Below, piece after piece: positions 8,142 to 15,107 of a DNA stretch of 31,053 nt. Every line of letters starts with the position of its first letter. The stretch's first letter is position 1. The notes under the pieces were generated by a model. The model ran no database searches. It was not told the origin of the DNA and was given only the letters and a program-made list of their open reading frames with translations. Source of the DNA: Ardenticatenaceae bacterium (lineage in GTDB: Bacteria; Chloroflexota; Anaerolineae; Promineifilales; Promineifilaceae). The DNA is taken from positions 1 through 31,053 of the forward strand of contig JACKBV010000041.1 of the NCBI GenBank assembly GCA_020634315.1, written 5' to 3'. The position numbers were made by a program, and so were the translations under genes.

Positions 8142-8948
8142 TTACTGCATCAAACCGGCTTCTAGCAGTCGGTCATGCACGTCGTTGAAAACGTCAGCAT
8201 CTGCCTGGGTAATGGTTCCCGCCGCTACCAATTCATCGAGAATGGTTTGCTGCATCTGGCCCATGCCGCCTTGCATGGTATCGTTGTTGGCGGCCATCCA
8301 GCCATCCATCGCAACGTGAATGGCATCAAATGTATCGGCTTCGTCTTGCGTAAGCACGCCTTGCGCGACGGCCTGCGCCAGCATGTCTGCCCGCTGTGCG
8401 GCTTCTGCGGCTGGATCATATTGTGCGCCACCCATCATTTGCCCCGGCGTGACTGTGCCGTTGCCCAATGCGCGTACGTAGTTGATGACATCCCAACGTT
8501 CTTGCTCGTCTAAGGCCAGTTCCCAAGAGGGCATGGCGGTTTGGAAGTCGTGTCCGCCTTCGGTGACGCGCCAAAACAGGTAGTCATCGCCCAGCATCTG
8601 GCTGGTATGGGCAATGGGAGCGGGAACCGGGTCGATGTTGGCGGCTGAGGGGCCATCGCCCATGCCGCCATCACCGTGACAGGTTACGCAGAGACGGCCG
8701 TATATTTCTGCCCCACGCGCCAATGATTCCTCGTCCGCCGCAATGGGGTTGGTTAACCCGGCGTACTCTTCGGGAACGGTGGCGCGATGACGGGCCATCA
8801 TGCCACCTCCCATGCCCATGCCCATGCCGCCACCCATTGCGGAGGTTGTTGTGGTTGCTTCGGGAGTGGAAACGGCCGTTTCCTCCGCCCCACCACAGGC
8901 TACCAATACCCATACCAATAACAACAATACGATACTAACTTTTTTCAT
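8142..8948 (-). CDS. Lipoprotein c-type cytochrome with Met/Gly-rich linker
   Basis: Monoheme cytochrome c of 268 residues anchored as a lipoprotein: the signal peptide ends LVAC (Cys18). A linker contains alternating Met and Gly (MGGGMGMGMGGGMM). The class I heme domain (about 80-175) has CVTCH as the heme-binding CXXCH and a later AMPSW whose Met is a likely axial ligand, resembling CBB3-type subunit III domains. The C-terminal 80 residues hold two similar helical units, LTQDEADTFDAIH and ITQADADVFNDVH, suggesting an internal duplication. The ATG at 8948 is chosen because the signal peptide starts there; AGAAGGA precedes it closely. It lies 35 bp downstream of the DUF3105 gene and is probably cotranscribed. 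Role in extracytoplasmic electron transfer is inferred; the Met-rich linker could bind copper, in line with the nearby copper operon. Confidence 0.85.
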   Translation of the reverse strand: MKKVSIVLLLLVWVLVACGGAEETAVSTPEATTTTSAMGGGMGMGMGGGMMARHRATVPEEYAGLTNPIAADEESLARGAEIYGRLCVTCHGDGGMGDGPSAANIDPVPAPIAHTSQMLGDDYLFWRVTEGGHDFQTAMPSWELALDEQERWDVINYVRALGNGTVTPGQMMGGAQYDPAAEAAQRADMLAQAVAQGVLTQDEADTFDAIHVAMDGWMAANNDTMQGGMGQMQQTILDELVAAGTITQADADVFNDVHDRLLEAGLMQ

Positions 8949-8983
8949 TCCTTCTTCTCTCTTTCTCGACCCTTCGCGCAAGC

Positions 8984-9571
8984 TTAACCGACTGGTTCGC
9001 CTACGCCATTTGAACAACTCGCGCCTGGTTCCGGCGTTTGCGGTCCTAACTGATACGCATTAATAAAATTGGGGATACGGCCGTCATCGGCCTCATCGAC
9101 TTCCAACTGCAAGCCCCACGCCGTCAAGACAATCGGTGACGCCTGATCGACAAAAGGACTCATCAACACAAATGATTCTCCCTGCACGAGGTCACGTAGT
9201 TTCGCAACTTCTGACTCCGCCAGGCTCGGGTTATATGTCACCCAAACCGCGCCATGCTCCAATGAATGTACCGCGTTTTTGCTTGCAATTGGCTCGTCGT
9301 AAATACCGCAATTTTGCCAGCGCGGACTGTGTACGCCGCCGGCCGGAGGCAGCCCGGTGCTGGTGTCATAAACCACATCTTCGTCGTGGTCACGCTGTAA
9401 ACCCAAATAATGTTGCAATCCATGAATGACATCTGGATTGCGCAAGCCAAGCACCAGTAACCCAAAAACGGCAATAACACCGAGGGCAATGCTGCCCCAA
9501 ACCAGATACCGTTTGCGCTTGCCTGCCGGGGCGCTTAAATCCTTCTTCTGCTTTTTTACACTTCGTCGCAT
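8984..9571 (-). CDS. DUF3105 membrane-anchored protein
   Basis: Protein of 195 residues with a basic N-terminus (MRRSVKKQKKDL), a single transmembrane helix at about 23-44 (YLVWGSIALGVIAVFGLLVLG) and an outward-facing domain. The segment NCGIYDEPI followed by NAVHSLEHGAVWVTYNP is the conserved core of DUF3105, where the His residues may bind metal; the family has no established biochemical function. AAGGAG lies upstream of the ATG (about 13 nt), with a weaker AAGG nearer. It precedes the cytochrome c lipoprotein gene by 35 bp on the same strand, and pairing of DUF3105 with extracytoplasmic cytochromes or thioredoxin-like proteins suggests a redox or metal-related role (inference). Confidence 0.8.
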   Translation of the reverse strand: MRRSVKKQKKDLSAPAGKRKRYLVWGSIALGVIAVFGLLVLGLRNPDVIHGLQHYLGLQRDHDEDVVYDTSTGLPPAGGVHSPRWQNCGIYDEPIASKNAVHSLEHGAVWVTYNPSLAESEVAKLRDLVQGESFVLMSPFVDQASPIVLTAWGLQLEVDEADDGRIPNFINAYQLGPQTPEPGASCSNGVGEPVG

Positions 9572-9785
9572 TTTTCTACCTTGCTCCTTTTTGCGTTTTT
9601 GATGATTGTGCTTTGCTGTGAGCAGGAACGGCCGTTACGGCATTCTCATTGAAGCGCCCCCACAAAGCCGTCTCCGACAGCTTTCCTTGCTCACAACAGA
9701 AGCACCCTGCGTAAAACCATTTTACGCAACACGCACGAAGCCTTTTTATTTCCTATACAACTTCTTCATTTTGCGGGAACGGCCG
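9572..9785. other. Intergenic region with hairpins between copA and the DUF3105 gene
   Basis: No gene seen. TGCGTAAAA (9708-9716) and TTTTACGCA (9720-9728) form a perfect 9-bp hairpin with a 3-nt loop. A long-range imperfect pair links GTGAGCAGGAA (about 9618) to TTCCTTGCTCAC (about 9683). Two ACGGCCGT octamers (9628-9635, 9779-9786) lie here, the second reaching the first base of the copA stop codon. The hairpins may end copA transcription, although no strong T-run is seen. Confidence 0.45.
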
Positions 9786-12257
9786 TTACAGCTTCAGTCC
9801 ACGCAGCCGCAGCGCATTACTCACCACGCTGATGCTGGAAAAAGCCATGGCACCCGCCGCCAAAATTGGATGCAGTTCACGCAAAAAGCCCGGTGCCCAG
9901 GCAAACGGTGCCAAAATACCCGCCGCAATCGGGATCAACAGCGTGTTGTAGCCAAACGCCCATCCCAAATTTTCCTTGATGTTGCGCATGGTGCTTTTCG
10001 ACAACTTAATGGCCTGGGGCACACTGCGCAAATCGCCGCGCATCAAAGTGACATCGGCCGTTTCCATAGCCACATCAGTCCCTGTGCCAATCGCCATCCC
10101 GACATTGGCCTGCGCCAGGGCCGGTGCATCATTAATGCCATCCCCCACCATCGCCACGACATACCCTTCATCTTGCAGCTGCTTGACATAACCTGCCTTA
10201 TCGCCGGGCAGCACCTCGGCAAACAAGCGGTCAATGCCCACTTCTTGGGCAATGGCCTGCGCCGTAGCCTCGTTATCGCCGGTCATCATCACCACAGTCA
10301 GTCCCAAATCATGCAGCCGCTTCACAGCCTCTTTGGAGCCATCCTTGATGGTATCGGCGACACCGATGAGAGCGCTGGCCTGTCCATCCACCGCCAGCCA
10401 CATGGCCGTGCGTGCCTGCGCTTGCAAATCGCTGGCTTTCGCTTCCAGGCCGTTCAGGTGTATCTGCTCGCGCTGCATCAGGCGCAAATTGCCCAGGAGC
10501 ACATCGTGCCCATCAACTTGCGCACGAATGCCATGCCCGGCGATATTCTCAAATGCCGCCGGTTCGCTTAACGCCAGCCCTTTTTCATTGGCGGCATGCA
10601 CAATAGCCTCGCCCAACGGATGCTCGGAACCACGCTCGGCGCTGGCTGCCAGACGGAGCCAATCATCGGAAGGCGTTTGCTGCGCATGGTTGGCAATGAC
10701 CATGTCCGTCACGGCCGGTTCGCCACGCGTAATGGTGCCCGTTTTGTCGAGGACAACGGCCGTTATCTTGTGTGCCTGTTCAAGCGCGGCGCTGTTCTTG
10801 AAAAGGATGCCGTGTTCAGCACCTTTGCCCACGCCGACCATGATGGACGTGGGCGTTGCTAACCCCATTGCACAGGGGCAGGCGATGACGAGAACGGCCG
10901 TTAAGCGAATCAACGCCGGTACAAATCCAGCGCCGCTTAACAGCCAGATGACAAACGTCAAAACGGCCGTGCCAATGACAAACGGCACAAAATATGCCGC
11001 GACCTGATCCACGACGCGCTGGATGGGCGCTTTGCTGCCCTGCGCCTGCTCCACCAACTTGATAATTTGCGCCAGCGCCGTCTCCTTGCCCACTTTGGTT
11101 GCTTCAAATTTGAGCAAACCCTGCTTGTTGATGGTCGCGCCAATGACGGCATCGCCCACTTTTTTCTCTACGGGCAAACTTTCACCGGTGATCATGCTTT
11201 CGTCGAGGGTGGAACGGCCGTCTACCACCACACCATCAACCGGCACCTTTTCGCCAGGGCGCACAATCACCACATCGCCACGCACAACCTCGGCAATGGG
11301 AATGTCCATTTCTGCACCGCTGCGCACCACACGCGCCGTTTTCGCCTGCAAACCAATTAATTTCTTGATTGCTTCACTGGTACGCCCTTTCGCCCGCGCC
11401 TCCAGCAGTTTGCCCAACACAATCAAAGTAATGATGACGGCCGAGGTCTCGAAATAGACGTGATGTCCCAAGACGTGTGAGCCAAATGTGAGGGCAATGA
11501 GTACGGCAATGCTGTAAAAATAAGCGACGGATGACCCCATCGCTACCAGCACATCCATGTTGGCACTGCCATTGCGCAGGCTTTTGTAGCCGCCAACATA
11601 ATAATCCCAGCCCACATAGAACTGCACAGGGGTCGCCAGTGCCCAAAAGAGCCAGTTCACCCAAATGGCATCTGCCCATTCGCCCAACAGGCCAAAATCG
11701 CGCGACATGCTAAACAAAAATAGGGGCAAGGCAAACACGGCACCAACAATGAGGCGTGTCCACTGGTGGCGCACTTCAGCGGCGCGGGCGGCGGCTTCGG
11801 CATCTTCTGGCTGATCGGAAACGGCCGTTTCCACCACGTCATATCCGGCTTTACGCACAGCCGCGACCAGGTCCATCTGCGTCACTGCGCCAGTAGCATA
11901 GCGAATCGACGCCTTTTCATTGGCATAATTCACCGTCGCATCCAACACCCCGTCAACCTTATTCAAGGCACGCTCAATATTGGCCGCACAGTTGGTACAC
12001 GTCATGCCCAGCAGCGCCAGGTCTAATTCGGCCGTTGGCACTTGATAACCGGCACGTTCAATGCGTGCAATCACATTTGCCGTCAATTCCTGCGGCTTCA
12101 CCAGTGCCGGATCATAAACAATCGTCACCTTTTCACTGGCATAATTCACATTTGCCGCGGTGACACCTTCCACTTTTTTAGAATTTCGCTCAACGGCCGC
12201 TACACAGTTGGCACAGGTCATGCCAACAACGGGTAAAGTTAACTGTTTTTCGGACAT
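9786..12257 (-). CDS. copA: Copper-translocating P1B-type ATPase
   Basis: Cu(I) exporter of 823 residues in the cytoplasmic membrane. Two N-terminal heavy-metal-associated domains carry GMTCANC (Cys15, Cys18) and GMTCTNC. The membrane metal site is ACPCAMG (Cys460-Pro-Cys462), the CPC signature of P1B-1 pumps. The catalytic motif DKTGT has the phosphorylated Asp504; SEHPLG (the HP motif), GDGINDAPAL and MTGDNEATA complete the P- and N-domains. Length fits two-HMA CopA proteins. TGGAGGACGT precedes the ATG, a strong ribosome site. It is third in a csoR-copZ-copA series on the minus strand, with about 190 bp after copZ. Five ACGGCCGT octamers lie inside the gene; those at 10756, 10894, 10963 and 11821 encode T-A-V, including ETAVS in the linker before the first membrane helix. 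Confidence 0.97.
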   Translation of the reverse strand: MSEKQLTLPVVGMTCANCVAAVERNSKKVEGVTAANVNYASEKVTIVYDPALVKPQELTANVIARIERAGYQVPTAELDLALLGMTCTNCAANIERALNKVDGVLDATVNYANEKASIRYATGAVTQMDLVAAVRKAGYDVVETAVSDQPEDAEAAARAAEVRHQWTRLIVGAVFALPLFLFSMSRDFGLLGEWADAIWVNWLFWALATPVQFYVGWDYYVGGYKSLRNGSANMDVLVAMGSSVAYFYSIAVLIALTFGSHVLGHHVYFETSAVIITLIVLGKLLEARAKGRTSEAIKKLIGLQAKTARVVRSGAEMDIPIAEVVRGDVVIVRPGEKVPVDGVVVDGRSTLDESMITGESLPVEKKVGDAVIGATINKQGLLKFEATKVGKETALAQIIKLVEQAQGSKAPIQRVVDQVAAYFVPFVIGTAVLTFVIWLLSGAGFVPALIRLTAVLVIACPCAMGLATPTSIMVGVGKGAEHGILFKNSAALEQAHKITAVVLDKTGTITRGEPAVTDMVIANHAQQTPSDDWLRLAASAERGSEHPLGEAIVHAANEKGLALSEPAAFENIAGHGIRAQVDGHDVLLGNLRLMQREQIHLNGLEAKASDLQAQARTAMWLAVDGQASALIGVADTIKDGSKEAVKRLHDLGLTVVMMTGDNEATAQAIAQEVGIDRLFAEVLPGDKAGYVKQLQDEGYVVAMVGDGINDAPALAQANVGMAIGTGTDVAMETADVTLMRGDLRSVPQAIKLSKSTMRNIKENLGWAFGYNTLLIPIAAGILAPFAWAPGFLRELHPILAAGAMAFSSISVVSNALRLRGLKL

Positions 12258-12451
12258 ACGTCCTCCAGGAAACGTAAAACGCGAAACATGTTGCCACGTT
12301 TCTTGTTTTACGCTTTACATTTCTTTCAAATTTGGGGATTGGGTAATCGGCAAGAAATTTTCAGAAATAAATCACGCGAAACGTTGCCGATTCCTTGAAG
12401 GAAACCGCAGATTTTGGCGTGTCGATTATCCAAAAACTTTCTGCGGTTTAC
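12258..12451 (-). other. copZ-copA gap with two inverted repeats
   Basis: AAACCGCAG (12402-12410) and CTGCGGTTT (12441-12449) form a perfect 9-bp stem just after the copZ stop; it lacks a T-run. GTAAAACGCGAAAC (12274-12287) pairs with GTTTCTTGTTTTAC (12298-12311) at 12 of 14 positions, directly upstream of the copA ribosome site. These may set the copZ:copA transcript ratio by processing or partial termination (inference). No second CsoR box was seen. Confidence 0.4.
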
Positions 12452-12673
12452 CTAGTTAAGCTGGATAAGTTGTTCGGGGGGATAGTTGATCTCATGCAAG
12501 AGGTCATTAATTTTGTCCCACGATGCCGGTTCTTGCCAGGTAACAGTCACCTTTTTCGATTCAACTTCCGCTTTTACGCTGTCAACACCGGGCAAATCAC
12601 TAACTTCCACTTCAATAGTATGGGTGCAATGTCCACAGCTGATATTTGGTACAACAAAAGTCTTGGTTTCCAT
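12452..12673 (-). CDS. copZ: Heavy-metal-associated domain copper chaperone
   Basis: Single HMA-domain protein of 73 residues with ferredoxin-like beta-alpha-beta-beta-alpha-beta pattern and the metal-binding loop NISCGHC (Cys13, Cys16). The His inside the CXXC is seen in some bacterial CopZ proteins. It should carry Cu(I) in the cytosol to CopA and possibly CsoR. Length is normal. AAGGAG stands 7 nt before the ATG. It is second in the csoR-copZ-copA series, 45 bp after csoR. A free-standing heavy-metal-binding protein for another metal is possible, but the context with a CPC-type pump argues for copper. Confidence 0.92.
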   Translation of the reverse strand: METKTFVVPNISCGHCTHTIEVEVSDLPGVDSVKAEVESKKVTVTWQEPASWDKINDLLHEINYPPEQLIQLN

Positions 12674-12718
12674 CGGGTTCTCCTTATGAATGATTCACGG
12701 GAATTGAGTATCTGGAAG

Positions 12719-12997
12719 TTACAATTTTCCTGTCACCTCAAAAACGCTAACCACTTCTTCAAGCATCTGTTCACGCTCTTCCTGGTTATCACCTTGAATC
12801 GCGGTCGTCACGCAAGTGCGCAGGTGATTATCGAGCATTAATGTGCTGACTTTGTTTAGCGCCGCCTGCACCGCTTGAATTTGCTTGATGACATCAATGC
12901 AGTAGGTATCTTCTTGCACCATACGCTCAATGCCTTTGATATGACCAGCGGCGCTGGCTAAACGTCTGGTGACAGCTTTTTTAGTCGTATCGTCCAT
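12719..12997 (-). CDS. csoR: CsoR-family copper-sensing repressor
   Basis: All-helical DUF156/CsoR repressor of 92 residues. The family's Cu(I) ligands are present: Cys33 (DTYCIDV), His58 and Cys62 (DNHLRTC), in the H-x3-C spacing of CsoR. RcnR/FrmR-type relatives use different ligand patterns, so copper is the best reading. Apo-CsoR binds a G/C-tract operator, and Cu(I) releases it; such an operator lies 11-33 bp upstream of its own start. First gene of csoR-copZ-copA, hence autoregulated. The ribosome site is weak (GGGATGGA). A -35/-10 promoter of near-consensus quality precedes it. Confidence 0.93.
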   Translation of the reverse strand: MDDTTKKAVTRRLASAAGHIKGIERMVQEDTYCIDVIKQIQAVQAALNKVSTLMLDNHLRTCVTTAIQGDNQEEREQMLEEVVSVFEVTGKL

Positions 12998-13007
12998 ATT
13001 CCATCCC

Positions 13008-13030
13008 TACCCCCCAGGGGGGGGGTATAT
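13008..13030 (-). promoter_or_regulatory. CsoR operator candidate
   Basis: TACCCCCC, a central A, and a G9 tract followed by TATAT form the pseudo-palindromic TAnCCCCnnGGGGnTA pattern known for CsoR sites. It lies immediately downstream of the predicted csoR start point (about 13031) and upstream of the csoR ATG, where bound repressor would block transcription. Confidence 0.8.
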
Positions 13031-13037
13031 ACTCGAA

Positions 13038-13065
13038 ATTATAATTTGCATTTGCCGATTGTCAA
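13038..13065 (-). promoter_or_regulatory. csoR-copZ-copA promoter
   Basis: On the minus strand TTGACA (complement of 13060-13065), a 16-nt spacer and TATAAT (complement of 13038-13043) match both consensus boxes exactly. Start point is predicted near 13031, at the edge of the G/C-tract operator. Confidence 0.85.
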
Positions 13066-13071
13066 GAGCGA

Positions 13072-13097
13072 GTTTTTGTGATTAAAATCACAAAAAC
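13072..13097. promoter_or_regulatory. Perfect palindrome resembling a CRP/FNR-family site
   Basis: Arms GTTTTTGTGATT (13072-13083) and AATCACAAAAAC (13086-13097) are perfect complements around a central AA. The core TGTGA (13077-13081), 6 nt, TCACA (13088-13092) is the E. coli CRP consensus. It lies between back-to-back promoters, centred near -56 for the plus-strand promoter and -53 for the csoR promoter, so a CRP/FNR-type regulator could act on either. No such regulator gene is in the window. Confidence 0.6.
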
Positions 13098-13105
13098 CTT
13101 TTCTA

Positions 13106-13134
13106 TTGACATGCATTTTTGATTATGCTACACT
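13106..13134 (+). promoter_or_regulatory. Plus-strand promoter upstream of the terminator leader
   Basis: TTGACA (13106-13111), a 17-nt spacer and TACACT (13129-13134; 4 of 6 to consensus, with TA and final T kept). Start point is predicted near 13141, leading into a strong intrinsic terminator before the esterase gene. Confidence 0.7.
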
Positions 13135-13140
13135 CTTCAT

Positions 13141-13199
13141 GGCTCCCCCCCCAGAGGTGGTTCGTTAGACGCCCGTTTAACGACCGCCTCATTTTTTTT
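13141..13199 (+). ncRNA. Candidate 59-nt small RNA or attenuated leader
   Basis: Between the promoter at 13106-13134 and the esterase ATG at 13222 there is no reading frame of note, but a complete intrinsic terminator ends at 13199. The predicted RNA starts with a C-rich stretch (nine consecutive Cs from 13145) and ends in the terminator hairpin. It may be a stand-alone small RNA, or a leader whose read-through controls the esterase. No alternative antiterminator pairing was found by eye, which slightly favours a small RNA. Confidence 0.45.
13154..13199 (+). terminator. Strong intrinsic terminator
   Basis: Arms 13154-13170 and 13175-13190 give a 16-bp stem (one bulged T at 13162, two G-U pairs) closed by a GCCC tetraloop, then A and eight Ts (13192-13199). 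It is the best terminator in the window. It does not follow any plus-strand gene, since csoR upstream runs the other way. Confidence 0.85.
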
Positions 13200-13221
13200 G
13201 TAATACGCTACAATAATCACC

Positions 13222-13923
13222 ATGTTAAACCCAACTGAAAAACCATTTTTGCACACAGATGGGCCTGCTGTGATGGCAACAGGCCTGGTACATCGTGTGC
13301 GTCAACCACTTACACCAGGGCCGCACCCAACAGTGGTCATGCTACACGGCCGTTCCGGGGATGAAGATGTGATGTGGGTCTTTGCACAAGCTTTGCCGCC
13401 CACATGGCTGTTGCTTGCCCCACGTGGCATCAAAGTTGATCCAGATGGTGGCTATGCCTGGCATCCACGCACCCCCGATGAGTGGCCTTGCTTATATGAA
13501 TTTGGCGAAGCGGTAACGGCCGTTACCCACTTCATTCATGCCCTGCCGCAGCAATACAACGCCGATCCCAACCACATTTATCTGATGGGATTCAGCCAGG
13601 GCGCAGCCACCGCCTATGCCCTTGCCATGACATATCCCCGGCTGATCAAAGGCATTGCCGGGCTGGTAGGCTTCGTGCCAGAAGCATGTGATGCGGCCGT
13701 TCAAATCCAGGCTCTTGATGGTCTGCCTATTTTCATGGCAGTGGGTACAAGCGATCCCCTCATCCCTTATGCGCGTGCGCAAATGTGTGCGCAAACATTG
13801 CGCACCACTGGCGCCAACCTCACCTATCATGAATATGCCACCGGCCATAAACTTAATGCGCAAGGGATGCGTGATTTACAAGCATGGTGGCAGCATCAAC
13901 ATGAGCAATTTGCAAATGATTGA
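13222..13923 (+). CDS. Phospholipase/carboxylesterase-family alpha/beta hydrolase
   Basis: Cytosolic hydrolase of 233 residues in the carboxylesterase/dienelactone-hydrolase-like group. VVMLHGRSGDE is the oxyanion strand-loop, GFSQGAA the nucleophile elbow (Ser125), Asp178 in GTSDPLIP and His209 in TGHKL complete the triad in the expected order and spacing for this family of about 220 residues. No signal peptide. The start has no Shine-Dalgarno sequence; TACAAT at 13209-13214 lies only 7 nt before the ATG, which would make the mRNA leaderless if it is a -10 box, though no -35 matches. The alternative promoter at 13106 reads through a terminator. Octamers encode H-G-R and V-T-A-V. Substrate unknown. 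Confidence 0.87.
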   Translation: MLNPTEKPFLHTDGPAVMATGLVHRVRQPLTPGPHPTVVMLHGRSGDEDVMWVFAQALPPTWLLLAPRGIKVDPDGGYAWHPRTPDEWPCLYEFGEAVTAVTHFIHALPQQYNADPNHIYLMGFSQGAATAYALAMTYPRLIKGIAGLVGFVPEACDAAVQIQALDGLPIFMAVGTSDPLIPYARAQMCAQTLRTTGANLTYHEYATGHKLNAQGMRDLQAWWQHQHEQFAND

Positions 13924-13947
13924 GCGCGAGTTAAGGTTTCTTTAACG
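13920..13947 (+). promoter_or_regulatory. Tandem 11-bp-spaced TTAA repeats upstream of the sigma gene
   Basis: TTGAGC (13920), TTAAGG (13931) and TTAACG (13942) are spaced exactly 11 bp, the geometry of OmpR/PhoB-family response-regulator sites. They overlap the end of the esterase gene and lie 22-49 bp upstream of the ECF sigma ATG. A CATAAT (13957-13962) follows as a possible -10. The first unit is weak. A similar triple occurs upstream of htrA (20933-20960). Confidence 0.5.
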
Positions 13948-13968
13948 ATTTTCTGCCATAATCCTCTT

Positions 13969-14622
13969 ATGGGTAGTCGAACGAATGATGAATGGCTGCA
14001 CCAATTGGGGAATCAGGGGCCGCAGCAGCAAGCCGCCCTTCATGAACTGCGTGAGTATCTTTTCCGCGCCGTTTTTCTATATATGCGCGATCAACGCAGC
14101 GATTTAACGCATTTGTCGCCGGATACATTGCGCAGCATGGCAGATGATTTTGCGCAAGAAGCGCTGGTTGCCATTCGCGCCAATTTGCACCAATTTCGTG
14201 GCGATGCAAAGTTTACCACCTGGGCTTATCGCTTTGTGATCAATGCCGCCGCCGGTGAACTGCGCCGCCGCCACTATCGCGGACAGCTTTCGTGGGAGAA
14301 TTTATCTGAGCAAGAACGTGACGCGATTTTATCAACCAACCAGGTTAAAGGCTTAGACCCAGACCTGGCGATAGAGCGCCGCGAATTGTTACAGTTGCTG
14401 CTGCACATTATCCAGACGGAATTAAATGAGCAACAACGGCAGGCGATTTTGTTGGTTCATTTTGCAGGATACTCGATGCAAGAAGTTGCCAGCCAACTTG
14501 GCACCTCAACCAATACCCTTTACAAAATTTTGTTTGATGCACGCAAGAAATTGAAAGCCCATTTACTGGCCCATCACCTGAGTGGTGGAGATATACTTGC
14601 TCTTTTTGAGGTTTGGTTGTAA
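13969..14622 (+). CDS. ECF-type RNA polymerase sigma factor
   Basis: Sigma-70 family protein of 217 residues. Region 2 (about 45-105) includes DDFAQEALVAIRANLHQFRG and FTTWAYRFVINAA, the typical ECF region 2.2-2.4 pattern. Region 4 (about 140-200) includes LNEQQRQAILLVHFAGYSMQEVASQLGTS, a helix-turn-helix for the -35 element. Regions 1 and 3 are absent, as in ECF factors. It overlaps or closely precedes a zinc-binding anti-sigma gene, its likely partner. No Shine-Dalgarno sequence is present; the CATAAT 6 nt before the ATG suggests a leaderless mRNA if it is a -10 box. Tandem TTAA repeats upstream hint at control by a response regulator shared with htrA. Signal and regulon are unknown. Confidence 0.9.
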   Translation: MGSRTNDEWLHQLGNQGPQQQAALHELREYLFRAVFLYMRDQRSDLTHLSPDTLRSMADDFAQEALVAIRANLHQFRGDAKFTTWAYRFVINAAAGELRRRHYRGQLSWENLSEQERDAILSTNQVKGLDPDLAIERRELLQLLLHIIQTELNEQQRQAILLVHFAGYSMQEVASQLGTSTNTLYKILFDARKKLKAHLLAHHLSGGDILALFEVWL

Positions 14623-14677
14623 TAATTGCCTGGATTTGTGCATCCTATTTAGTAGAGAATTTACAAGGAAGAGAAAC

Positions 14678-14956
14678 TTGGAAGCGAAAACATTCCGTCA
14701 ATGGATTGGTCGTATTTATGCCACCGAGCCAGTAGAAATTGATTGTGATGAAGCACAAATGCGGCTGCCAGCCTATGTTGATAATGAGCTGCAAGGGGGG
14801 GAATTGGATACGGCCGTTGACACCCACCTGCACCAATGCCCCGACTGCCTGGAAACGTATGAAGGCTTGCGCTATGTTGCGCGGCTGGAGCAGCAAGGCA
14901 CGTTAGCAGAGACAGATGGCAAAACGGAAGAGGTAACGGCCGTTGCCGGTTCCTGA
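14678..14956 (+). CDS. Zinc-finger (ZAS/HC2-type) anti-sigma factor
   Basis: Soluble protein of 92 residues if it starts at TTG 14678, which has AAGGAAGAG just before it; an upstream in-frame GTG at 14582 would overlap the sigma gene but has no ribosome site. The ZAS signature is present: Cys23, then His50-x3-Cys54-x2-Cys57 in DTHLHQCPDC. In this family the domain wraps and inhibits the ECF sigma factor, and zinc or thiol chemistry can tune release. No transmembrane helix follows, so it senses a cytosolic signal or acts with another partner; a thiol-redox trigger of the RsrA kind is possible. It is the partner of the sigma factor 56 bp upstream. Octamers encode D-T-A-V and, three codons before the stop, V-T-A-V. 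Confidence 0.85.
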   Translation: MEAKTFRQWIGRIYATEPVEIDCDEAQMRLPAYVDNELQGGELDTAVDTHLHQCPDCLETYEGLRYVARLEQQGTLAETDGKTEEVTAVAGS

Positions 14957-14978
14957 TCAAACTCGCTTTTTACAAACA

Positions 14979-15019
14979 AAAAAAGCCGCTGCACTGAAAA
15001 AAGGTACAGCGGCTTTTTT
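14979..15019 (+). terminator. Intrinsic terminator after the sigma/anti-sigma genes
   Basis: AAAAAAGCCGCTG pairs with CAGCGGCTTTTTT (stem extended through AC/GT with one mismatch) around a short A-rich loop, ending in six Ts at 15014-15019. It lies 22 nt after the anti-sigma stop. Confidence 0.9.
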
Positions 15020-15107
15020 ATTGCCATTACAACGTATTTCCACCAATTTGTAAGATTCCCCGCCCGACTTGCATCCTATCCCACGTAAAGACCTAGAGAG
15101 GATGAGC

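Noticed and set aside
9606..10571. 321-codon plus-strand frame opposite copA
   Set aside because: Its 3' two-thirds is antisense to the unmistakable CopA P-domain and its composition (H, R, Q rich) is that of a shadow frame.
13141..13199. Known riboswitch class in the esterase leader
   Set aside because: The predicted leader is too short and no known aptamer motif was recognised; only the terminator is clear.
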